In this document: in pieces, positions 24,605 to 31,947 of the stretch
How the letters are laid out: every line of letters starts with the position of its first letter
How positions within the stretch are numbered: position 1 is the stretch's first letter
From: Spirochaetales bacterium
GTDB taxonomy: Bacteria > Spirochaetota > Spirochaetia > SZUA-6 > JAFGRV01
Assembly (NCBI GenBank): GCA_016935735.1
Contig: JAFGQK010000303.1
Span: 1 to 35,132, forward strand
Direction: 5' to 3'
Length of the DNA: 35,132 nucleotides
The notes under the pieces: generated by a model
The model's database searches: none
The model's input: only the letters and a program-made list of their open reading frames with translations
What the model was told of the DNA's origin: nothing
Translations under genes and position numbers: made by a program

Positions 24605-25766
24605 ATCCTGAAAACATTCTATAGAGTAATCCGCCGGTTAATTGAACAGCATTCTCCGGGCACATTTCATGACAGCAATAGCAGCGGATACACTTTTTAT
24701 GATTAATTTCTGCATATGCTGCATCTTCCCCTGCAGAGTTTATTATCGTAATAGCAGACTCCGGACATGCACGCTTGCAGGCGCCACAGGCAATACATAT
24801 ATCTTTCCGGATGTGAGGTTTCCTGGTAAATACATTCACAAAAAGCGGAGAAAGCCTGTCCACAAGCTTAAGCCCACCCCCTTTTAAAAGCGTATCGGGA
24901 AGTTTGAAATCCCTGCATCTGATTTCGGAGAAATCAGCTCCAATCAATTCGACCTGTTCCGGTGAATTGGGTGTAATACCCAGTCTCCGTGCTTCGGTTA
25001 AAACAGGATTATCCTTTGGCGACAGTCCTGCAATTTCTCCTGCAATAATATCCAGAGCCAGGGGATTTTCCGATGCTAAAAGATATCCGATATTTTTCGG
25101 GGTTCCCCCGGATGGACCATTCCCTTCCATTCCAACCACCGCATCCATAATGGAAAGCCGTGGGGGAATGCATCGTATAAGATCAATAAGCATCCTGGCA
25201 AAATATCCTTTATTACGGAGTTTTGAATGGTATCCGGGTTTCTTGAGCCCCGGTATTACCCCGAACATATTTTTCACAGCACCGGTTAAATGCATAAAAA
25301 CATGGGTCTTTAATTTGCATACATTAAACAATACATCCGCATCAAGAACAGGTGCAATAATCTCAAACTGCTTAATAAGAGAACCTTCCTGAAAAGAAAC
25401 CTGCTTATACTCTGTATTGTAATTCAATTCCCAGCTGTTTTTTAAAGCTATATCATATATACCACACCGTTCATAGCATTTTTCAAGACTCTTCCGGTTA
25501 TAAGGGATCCCTGACCCCGGGCTATCGGCAATCAGGACAGCCCCCCCCCCTTGTTCAACGAATTTGCAGACACCGGCCAGAATCCGGGGATGTGTGGTCA
25601 CCGCTTTTTCAGGATCAGCAGCACTTAATAGATTCGGTTTAATAAGAACTTTTTCTCCCGGATGGACAAATTGTTTGATATCACCCATCATTGAAAATAA
25701 AACCTTCATCATTTCATCTGAATGCTCATAATCCGGGCACTTTACAATAAATACTTTATAAGCCAC
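24603..25766 (-). CDS. DUF362 protein with C-terminal two-cluster ferredoxin domain
   Basis: A 387-residue protein with the DUF362 domain (about 1-290). Motifs include VLIKPNLLSAADPEKAVTTHP, GAVLIADSPGSG, NVCKLKTHVFMHLTGAVKN and a conserved IMDAVVGMEGNGPSGGTP. The C-terminus carries two CX2CX2CX3CP motifs (CIACGACKRACP and CIRCYCCHEMCP), so it should bind two [4Fe-4S] clusters. Family members are probably cytoplasmic redox proteins; no reaction is established. The start is a GTG at 25766 with GGAG six bases upstream. It follows the methyltransferase gene by 54 bases on the same strand, probably in one operon from the promoter at 26964-26992. Confidence 0.88.
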   Translation of the reverse strand: MAYKVFIVKCPDYEHSDEMMKVLFSMMGDIKQFVHPGEKVLIKPNLLSAADPEKAVTTHPRILAGVCKFVEQGGGAVLIADSPGSGIPYNRKSLEKCYERCGIYDIALKNSWELNYNTEYKQVSFQEGSLIKQFEIIAPVLDADVLFNVCKLKTHVFMHLTGAVKNMFGVIPGLKKPGYHSKLRNKGYFARMLIDLIRCIPPRLSIMDAVVGMEGNGPSGGTPKNIGYLLASENPLALDIIAGEIAGLSPKDNPVLTEARRLGITPNSPEQVELIGADFSEIRCRDFKLPDTLLKGGGLKLVDRLSPLFVNVFTRKPHIRKDICIACGACKRACPESAITIINSAGEDAAYAEINHKKCIRCYCCHEMCPENAVQLTGGLLYRMFSG

Positions 25767-25820
25767 TATATCTCCATAAAAAGGAAAGTTGTTCGGATCG
25801 TTTAAAAAACGATATGTGAT

Positions 25821-26924
25821 TTATTGGGAATAATCCATATCCCCATCTTCCGATTCTGAATACCGTTTCCCTTCCTGATCCCTGAAAGATATGAAATGCA
25901 CCTTCCTGGGGAGAAGGTTTTCACGGTCAAAATAGATACTTTCTCCATCAACATGCTTTGTCACTTTAAGAAGCTTTTGACCGGAGGGCGGACCAACAGG
26001 AATAACCATGATTCCTTCCGGTGCCAGTTGTTTCAGCAGGGGGGGAGGAATATGATCTATTGAACAGGTAACAATAATTCTATCAAATGGTTCCTTTTCC
26101 GGCCATCCATAATAGCCGTCTCCTGTCACTCTTCGTATGTTTTTATAGTGATGATATTCCTGTTCATATTCCCGGTAAAGATTGTTGGTTTCAGCGGCGA
26201 GTTCCTCGATTATTTCTATTGTATAAATAAAATTGGATAATTCGGAAAGAAGGGCAGATTGATACCCTGAACCTGTCCCGATTTCCAGTACTTTATGATC
26301 CGGTTCAGGGGCGATTGTCTGGGTCATTAAAGAAACAATCCACGGATCTGTGATTGTAGCGCCATATCCTATCGGCATATACGCATGTTCATAAGCACGG
26401 TTGATATTTCTTTTGCGGATAAAATTTTCTCTCGGAGTCCGTAAAAATGCTTCTTTTATTCTGTCATCCTGAATGCTATCCCATCTGATAAGATCCTGAA
26501 GACAATCCCAGCGCCAGCTTATGAATTTTTCCTTTTCACTTGTATGGGCCAGCATCCATTGAACATATTCTTCTTTATTATCCATAGGAGGGTGAAGTGT
26601 CCGTTGAGTGATATCATGCCGTGGAATACCTTCATCCAGGGGAATAAGAACATTGTTACCGGATTGTTTATTATTACTGAAATTTACTCCAGGCGAAGAT
26701 TTTGTATCCGGGACAAAGGTAACAAAGAGTAAATAACCGGTTAAAAACCCGATAATAATCACAAGAGTATGGCTGATTAACAGGAATATGATTTTTTTAA
26801 GAAAAGGTCTTCCGGGTTTTATGGTTTTTATCCCCGGTTTGTTTCCTTTATTCTTTTCCAGTGTACACTCTGGACATAATCCGGGCTTTTTCACATCTAC
26901 CCCACAAGACAGACAAGCTGGCAT
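25821..26924 (-). CDS. Membrane-anchored PCMT-like methyltransferase with N-terminal zinc ribbon
   Basis: The ATG at 26924 has AGGAGG upstream and gives 367 residues. A short zinc-ribbon with C4, C7, C17 and C20 comes first (CLSCG, CPEC), then a Lys-rich stretch and a single membrane segment (about 45-70). The C-terminal domain is PCMT-like: RENFIRKRN, the glycine loop VLEIGTGSGYQSALL (about 211-225), YTIEIIEELA, GDGYYGWPEKEPFDRIIVT and APEGIMVIPVG. PCMT enzymes use SAM to methylate isoaspartate during protein repair and normally lack a membrane anchor. The Lys/Arg residues lie on the N-terminal side of the helix, so the positive-inside rule places the methyltransferase domain outside the cytoplasm, which is unusual. 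Confidence 0.85.
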   Translation of the reverse strand: MPACLSCGVDVKKPGLCPECTLEKNKGNKPGIKTIKPGRPFLKKIIFLLISHTLVIIIGFLTGYLLFVTFVPDTKSSPGVNFSNNKQSGNNVLIPLDEGIPRHDITQRTLHPPMDNKEEYVQWMLAHTSEKEKFISWRWDCLQDLIRWDSIQDDRIKEAFLRTPRENFIRKRNINRAYEHAYMPIGYGATITDPWIVSLMTQTIAPEPDHKVLEIGTGSGYQSALLSELSNFIYTIEIIEELAAETNNLYREYEQEYHHYKNIRRVTGDGYYGWPEKEPFDRIIVTCSIDHIPPPLLKQLAPEGIMVIPVGPPSGQKLLKVTKHVDGESIYFDRENLLPRKVHFISFRDQEGKRYSESEDGDMDYSQ

Positions 26925-26963
26925 AAAATAATTCCTCCTGCAATCAGTCAAATCTTCCGCATA

Positions 26964-26992
26964 AGTATACAGTTGAGCAATGTATGTGTCAA
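26964..26992 (-). promoter_or_regulatory. Near-consensus promoter of the PCMT-DUF362 operon
   Basis: On the minus strand a perfect TTGACA (26992-26987) and TATACT (26969-26964) are 17 bases apart. The predicted RNA start is about 33 bases upstream of the ATG at 26924. Confidence 0.75.
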
Positions 26993-27032
26993 TGATATTT
27001 TAAGAATATAGCTACAGGTTCCTTTTAAAAAA

Positions 27033-27578
27033 TTATTCAAGATTCGCGTGCCGCATTCTGAATTCATCAAGATCGATTTTTAATTTCCTGGAAAGCACAT
27101 TAAATAATGCATCAAGGCAGAGACTCACCGTGTGCTCGAAAACAGCAGCTTTTAAAACAATATTGGATTCTTCAATTGGTATGATAAGGGTTTTATCCGA
27201 AACCTCTGTAAGAGTGGATTCCGGCTCTGCGGTGATAATAACCACCATTGCCCCCAATTCCCTGGCCCTTTTTGCAATATATGCTGTATATCCTGTTTGC
27301 CCTGTGCAACTGAGTGCTACAAGCAGATCTCCTTTTTGAGCAGCAGGGGTGATTGTTTCCCCGGGAATATAGGCAGGAAGTCCGGCATGCATAAGACGCA
27401 TTCCAAAGCTCCTTGCGACAAGACCGCTTCTGCCTGCACCTGTTACAAAGGTTCTTTTGATTCTTGGCAGGATATTTGCCAGTTCTATAAAAAATTCCCA
27501 GTTCACCCTATCCATTGTCTTGTTTATGCATTCCAGAAGGTACTTCCCTTCCTCTTTTATTCTTTTTATATCAGGCAT
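27033..27578 (-). CDS. hxlB: 6-phospho-3-hexuloisomerase (SIS-domain isomerase)
   Basis: A 181-residue single SIS-domain protein, the usual length. Motifs are FVTGAGRSGLVARSFGMRLMHAG, LLVALSCTGQTGYT, AMVVIITAEPESTLTEVSD and AAVFEHTVSLCLDALFNVL. The enzyme interconverts 3-hexulose-6-phosphate and fructose 6-phosphate, in formaldehyde fixation by the ribulose monophosphate pathway or in making ribulose 5-phosphate. Its usual partner, hexulose-6-phosphate synthase (hxlA), is not in the window. It lies 19 bases after the regulatory ATPase gene and is probably co-transcribed with it. A different sugar-phosphate isomerase activity cannot be excluded. Confidence 0.88.
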   Translation of the reverse strand: MPDIKRIKEEGKYLLECINKTMDRVNWEFFIELANILPRIKRTFVTGAGRSGLVARSFGMRLMHAGLPAYIPGETITPAAQKGDLLVALSCTGQTGYTAYIAKRARELGAMVVIITAEPESTLTEVSDKTLIIPIEESNIVLKAAVFEHTVSLCLDALFNVLSRKLKIDLDEFRMRHANLE

Positions 27579-27597
27579 ACTTTCTCTCTTTTACGGA

Positions 27598-28884
27598 TCA
27601 GGAAACAAGACTGGATGATTGCTGGTTTAACCTGTTAATACGCTGTGCAAGAAGCCTGGCGAGAAAAATACCATAATGCGGATTCTTTTTGATTGCATCG
27701 AGAAAGGCCTCTTTTGATATTTTTAACAAAACACTTTTTCCTTCTGACCGTACTGTAGCTGACCGTCTATTGTTCAATAAAAAAGACATCTCGCCAAGAA
27801 AGATATCAGCGGGCGTTAAATAGGAAATTACCTTTCCATTTGCAATAATATTCAACATCCCGGAAACAATATAATAGAGAAAATTGGATTCTTCTCCTTC
27901 CTGAAATACAATCTCGTTATTCTGGAATATAACCTCTTCCTGCTCAATAAAAACCTCGGGCACCACATTACTTTCATTCTGCTGGTGATAAAGCTTAAAA
28001 ATGACTTCATTGCCTTTATCATTATATTCAAGATCGGAAACATATATTTCCGCCATCATGATACCCCGGCCATGTAAAGCAAGGGGATCTCCTGATTGTA
28101 TCTGTTTTTTTCGTTCCCGCCAGTTAAATCCGTCTCCTTCATCCCGGATAAGGAATGAGGATTCGTTCTGGGTTATTTTGTACTCAAAAAAAACCTTTTT
28201 TTTATTTATTTCCGGATCCTTGTTTTTCTCCCGGATCAGTTCAAATATCTCCCTCCCGGAGTCGAGCCAGTCGCTTTTTTCTTTAAAGGATATTTTACAG
28301 TTTCCGTGCTCGATGGCATTGATAAGTAATTCGCTTAAAGCGACATTCAGGCATTCTTTTTTCTCCAGGTTTATATAGTTGGAATTAAAGAGATAATTGG
28401 AAACAAGATGTGCATAGGTCATCACATCAAAAGGATCATTGTCAATAATAAAAGCACCAAGAATATTTGCAAGAAATTGATTCTGAATATGCCGTTGAAA
28501 AAGAATCTGCCTGTTCTGTTTTACAATTCTTAATACCCGGGGAAAGGAGAAATCAAATCGTACTTTTTGAATTAAACTTACAATATTTGAATTCTTTATT
28601 TTTGTATCCAGTTGATTTTCTATCTCAGTATCATAGATACCGATTATTCCGCCATAATGGAGCCAGGGATCAGAGATAATCTGATCCAGAATTGAATAAA
28701 TATCGATGGATTTGTCCATAAAATTAAAGACACTTATCTCGGGAAGTTCATAATTCAGGTATTCCAGACATTTTGCCTTGTCACGTAAAAAAATCGGTTC
28801 AAACTCCCTTCCCAGTTCATCGCAAAAAGTGAGAATTCTATGATTCAGACTTTCATCCGAGTTTAGAATTGCTATTTTTTTCAT
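27598..28884 (-). CDS. Anti-sigma-factor-like ATPase with C-terminal cyclic-nucleotide-binding domain
   Basis: A 428-residue cytoplasmic regulator. Residues 1-130 look like a degenerate receiver-like domain. Residues about 145-300 are an RsbW/HATPase_c domain with the N box NVALSELLINAIEHGN (about 181-196), the DxGxG box in RDEGDGFNW (about 250) and a GRGI box (HGRGIMMAEIY). The C-terminal domain (about 310-425) is a cNMP-binding or CRP-like effector fold (EIVFQEGEESNFLYYIVSG, FLGEMSFLLNNRRSATVR). Such proteins phosphorylate anti-anti-sigma partners or relay stress signals; no partner is nearby. The promoter at 28899-28928 lies very close and there is no SD, suggesting a leader of only about seven bases. 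Confidence 0.85.
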   Translation of the reverse strand: MKKIAILNSDESLNHRILTFCDELGREFEPIFLRDKAKCLEYLNYELPEISVFNFMDKSIDIYSILDQIISDPWLHYGGIIGIYDTEIENQLDTKIKNSNIVSLIQKVRFDFSFPRVLRIVKQNRQILFQRHIQNQFLANILGAFIIDNDPFDVMTYAHLVSNYLFNSNYINLEKKECLNVALSELLINAIEHGNCKISFKEKSDWLDSGREIFELIREKNKDPEINKKKVFFEYKITQNESSFLIRDEGDGFNWRERKKQIQSGDPLALHGRGIMMAEIYVSDLEYNDKGNEVIFKLYHQQNESNVVPEVFIEQEEVIFQNNEIVFQEGEESNFLYYIVSGMLNIIANGKVISYLTPADIFLGEMSFLLNNRRSATVRSEGKSVLLKISKEAFLDAIKKNPHYGIFLARLLAQRINRLNQQSSSLVS

Positions 28885-28898
28885 ACTATTACAAATTT

Positions 28899-28928
28899 AC
28901 TATAATACGGTAAAAGATAAAAAGTCAA
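28899..28928 (-). promoter_or_regulatory. Promoter of the regulatory ATPase and hxlB
   Basis: On the minus strand TTGACT (28928-28923) and TATAGT (28904-28899) are 18 bases apart. The -10 ends 14 bases before the ATG at 28884, predicting a leader of about seven bases without an SD. Confidence 0.55.
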
Positions 28929-29051
28929 TAGGTATGATTAAGGAATTTCTTTCTATTCATAACTGCAGTAAAGTAATAAGAATATATGTTTTTCATCATG
29001 AAAACGGGGAATCTGAGAACCCATTAGTAGTACTCATGAATATTAAAATGG

Positions 29052-31199
29052 CTATTTCTCCATTACTTCAAAATCTATACTGACAGAGGGAGGTGCACCC
29101 AGGGTTTTACTCCTGTTTCCCGGAGAAGATCCCCCGATGGTAAGAGTAATTATCCCGGATTCCAGAACAGCATCTCCCTTTTCATTGATGATCTGCATAT
29201 CTTCCGGCGAGACGGTAAACCGGACATTCCTGCTTTCTTTTGCTTTCAAGTGAATTCTTTGAAAACCTTTTAATGCATAACGGGGTGTTTCTATAAAAGC
29301 ATTGTCATGACTTATATATAATTGAATGACCTCGTCACTCCCGCAATCACCTGTATTGGTAATAGTAACTTCGACAGATACGGTCTCACCTTTTGTAATA
29401 TGATCTTTGCTTAATAAAGGCGGACTATAGACAAATGATGTATAACCGAGCCCGAATCCAAAAGGAAAGAGGGGTTCTTCCTTTATATAGCGGTAAGTGC
29501 GGTTTTTCATGGAGTAATCCGTAAAATCGGGCACCTGTTCAATAGATTCAGGAAAAGTGATGGGTAATTTACCGGAAGGGGAAACATTCCCGAAAAGAAT
29601 GTCTGCCACTGCATTTCCTCCTTCTTCACCGGGATACCATACATAGAGAAGGGCCTCTACTGTATCAAGTATCTTTGTTACAACCAGTGGACTGCCTGCT
29701 GTTAGAATAACAATAACAGGAATACCGGTTTTTACCAGATCATTGATAAAACAGACCTGGTATTCCGGAAGATCGATATGTTTTCTGTCGCCTTCGCCGG
29801 AAGTTCCGCCGGCATCAACACCTTCCTCACCTTCATCCTGGGGTGTTATACCCATTACTGCAATAAAAACATCTGCTTTTGTCGGTTCATCCACATACCC
29901 ATGTGTCACGTTTTCAATCGTTACCTCTTTATTCACCCGGTGGTACCTTACCGAAATACCGGTCCCGGCTTTTTCCAGGATACCTTCCAGAATCGATACC
30001 ATCCTGCCGCTATGGCCATTGTAGTTACCCAGCAGTAATTCAATATCAGTTGCATTATTCCCGAAGACATAGATATTTTTTAAATCCTTTTTTAATGGCA
30101 GGATATTGTTTCTGTTTTTTAAAAGGACAATGGATTTTACCGCTGCTTCATATGCCAGCTCCCTGTGCTTCGGACACTCCACCACCTCATCTCCCAGGGA
30201 AGAATAAGGAACAAGTTCCGGTGGATCAAACATGCCGAGTTTAAACCTGGTACGAAAGATATTTTTCAAGGCAGTATCCAGTTGTTTTTCCGTGATTAAT
30301 CCTTTTTTTATGGCATTTAAAAGATATGTCTGATCATAGATACAGCCGCAATTAAGATCACAGCCGCTGCTTAATGCCATTGCGATCGATTCTTCCGGTG
30401 TGGAGGTGACGTTATGATGCAGATGAAAATCAGCGATTCCCCAGCAGTCTGATACAACATGCCCCTTGAAATTCCATTTTTTTCTAAGAGTTTCGATAAG
30501 CAGAAATTTATTCCCGCAGCAGGGTTCCCCATTCACCCTGTTGAATGCTCCCATCACAATTTCCACACCGGCATCCACCAGGGCTTTAAAAGCAGGCAGA
30601 TATGTTTCATTCAGGTCTTTAAGGTTTACTCTGGCATTAAATTGATGACGCAATTTTTCCGGGCCGCTGTGAACGGCAAAATGTTTGGCACATGCAGCAA
30701 CCTTTAAATAGACAGGATGCTCTCCCTGAAGCCCCTTTATAAAGGCAGTTCCCAGGGTTGCAGTAAGATAAGGGTCTTCCCCGTATGTTTCCTGGCCACG
30801 GCCCCATCGTGGGTCACGAAAAATATTGATGTTCGGACTCCAGAAGGTTAATCCCCGGTAGCGTAAATTATTCCCTATTTTCTGTGCGGCATTGTATTTT
30901 GCCCTGGCCTCATCCGAGATGGCAGTTGCCACCCGGTAAATAAGCTCCTTATCAAATGTAGCAGCCATCCCGATTGCCTGGGGAAAAACGGTCGCTTTAC
31001 CCGCACGGGCTACACCATGGAGACATTCATTCCACCAGTCATATTCAGGGATATCCAGCCGCGGTATTGCCCTGCTTATATGAAGAAGCTGTGTCGTTTT
31101 TTCCTCTATCGTCATATGGGACACCAGGTCATCGACCCGTTCATCAATAGACCTGGTTGGATCCTTGTAAATGAATTGTGCATTATGTTTTGCCGGCAT
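29052..31199 (-). CDS. Glycoside hydrolase family 3 beta-glycosidase, xylosidase-like
   Basis: The ATG at 31199, with GGAG eight bases upstream, gives 715 residues. The GTG nine bases earlier overlaps the ribosome binding site and is less likely. The N-terminal barrel contains WWNECLHGVARAG, VFPQAIGMAATFD, FRDPRWGRGQETYGEDPYL and KHFAVHSGPE, close to beta-xylosidases of the GH3 family. The catalytic nucleophile is D251 in VVSDCWGI. The second domain and a C-terminal fibronectin-III-like domain (DEVIQLYISHD, NVRFTVSPEDM) complete the standard GH3 layout. No signal peptide is present, so it probably acts on imported oligosaccharides in the cytoplasm. It may work after the surface protein encoded at 19184-24304. 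Exact sugar specificity is uncertain. Confidence 0.92.
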   Translation of the reverse strand: MPAKHNAQFIYKDPTRSIDERVDDLVSHMTIEEKTTQLLHISRAIPRLDIPEYDWWNECLHGVARAGKATVFPQAIGMAATFDKELIYRVATAISDEARAKYNAAQKIGNNLRYRGLTFWSPNINIFRDPRWGRGQETYGEDPYLTATLGTAFIKGLQGEHPVYLKVAACAKHFAVHSGPEKLRHQFNARVNLKDLNETYLPAFKALVDAGVEIVMGAFNRVNGEPCCGNKFLLIETLRKKWNFKGHVVSDCWGIADFHLHHNVTSTPEESIAMALSSGCDLNCGCIYDQTYLLNAIKKGLITEKQLDTALKNIFRTRFKLGMFDPPELVPYSSLGDEVVECPKHRELAYEAAVKSIVLLKNRNNILPLKKDLKNIYVFGNNATDIELLLGNYNGHSGRMVSILEGILEKAGTGISVRYHRVNKEVTIENVTHGYVDEPTKADVFIAVMGITPQDEGEEGVDAGGTSGEGDRKHIDLPEYQVCFINDLVKTGIPVIVILTAGSPLVVTKILDTVEALLYVWYPGEEGGNAVADILFGNVSPSGKLPITFPESIEQVPDFTDYSMKNRTYRYIKEEPLFPFGFGLGYTSFVYSPPLLSKDHITKGETVSVEVTITNTGDCGSDEVIQLYISHDNAFIETPRYALKGFQRIHLKAKESRNVRFTVSPEDMQIINEKGDAVLESGIITLTIGGSSPGNRSKTLGAPPSVSIDFEVMEK

Positions 31200-31326
31200 T
31201 CTTTTCACTCCTTCTGTAACCCGGATATAAACAGTATAATGTAATATAATTTATAGTTATTCAGCAACCCCTGAAACGATGACAGGAATGATGTTAAAAA
31301 AGAAATTTGAATACCGGCACTCTCCA

Positions 31327-31803
31327 TTATTCCAACCACTTAACAGTTTTTAAATTATTTTCCTTTAATATGGTATTACACTGCCCGACATGGTACTGGA
31401 TATGTCTTATCATAAGCAGGATTATATCCAGGTTTGTAAATGACCCGGATAATACCGACTTTTCTGTGAGAATGTTGTCATTGAGACTGGTAAAATAATC
31501 GATACAGGAATTTCTTACTGTTTCACCATACCTCTTTATCTCCCGGTTTGAAAGAGTTTGCACCGGTTCATCCTCAAAATCAGGATACAGGTGTTTTCCC
31601 GGAAAAGGATCCGGCAGCTTTGAATTTTCCAGACGCATCCAGTAATGTATCCCGGATAATGCATGAAAAATATACTGCCAGAACGGCACCCTGTTTTTTT
31701 TCTCATACCATAATTCATCCGGACAATAACCGGGTAGTTCTGTAAGCATGGTAAAAGACATAAAGAATTGTTTCCTGCATATCTCCGTAATAATAGTGTT
31801 CAT
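31327..31803 (-). CDS. DinB-like four-helix protein
   Basis: A 158-residue cytoplasmic protein of the DinB/YfiT-like helical superfamily. Visible motifs are FWQYIFHALSGIHYWMR (metal-binding His candidates) and, near the C-terminus, MIRHIQYHVGQCNTIL, both typical of these metal-dependent, possibly thiol-transferase proteins. The only SD-like sequence, AGGA, directly touches the ATG, as in perR, so start placement is less certain; a later in-frame ATG (MSFTML) is possible. It lies 127 bases upstream of the GH3 gene on the same strand, with no clear link in function. Confidence 0.8.
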   Translation of the reverse strand: MNTIITEICRKQFFMSFTMLTELPGYCPDELWYEKKNRVPFWQYIFHALSGIHYWMRLENSKLPDPFPGKHLYPDFEDEPVQTLSNREIKRYGETVRNSCIDYFTSLNDNILTEKSVLSGSFTNLDIILLMIRHIQYHVGQCNTILKENNLKTVKWLE

Positions 31804-31903
31804 TCCTTATACGTATATATAGAATTCTTTTTATCTCTTAATTATAGCGTATTATGAAAAAAGATGCCAGTAGTGATGAATTTCTATAACATTAATATAA
31901 TTA

Positions 31904-31932
31904 TTGCTAATTACCGGTGAATTTATTACACT
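31904..31932 (+). promoter_or_regulatory. Promoter of the GGDEF-EAL gene
   Basis: TTGCTA (31904-31909) and TACACT (31927-31932) are 17 bases apart. The ATG at 31948 is 15 bases beyond the -10 and has no SD, so the leader should be about eight bases. TGAATTTA (31918-31925) and TAAATTCA (31941-31948) form an inverted repeat around the -10 that reaches the first base of the ATG. Confidence 0.5.
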
Positions 31933-31947
31933 AATATCAGTAAATTC

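Noticed and set aside
25797-25813. Hairpin ATCGTTT/AAACGAT between the PCMT and DUF362 genes as a terminator
   Set aside because: The stem is short and AT-rich, its loop is three A residues, and no T-run follows on the minus strand.
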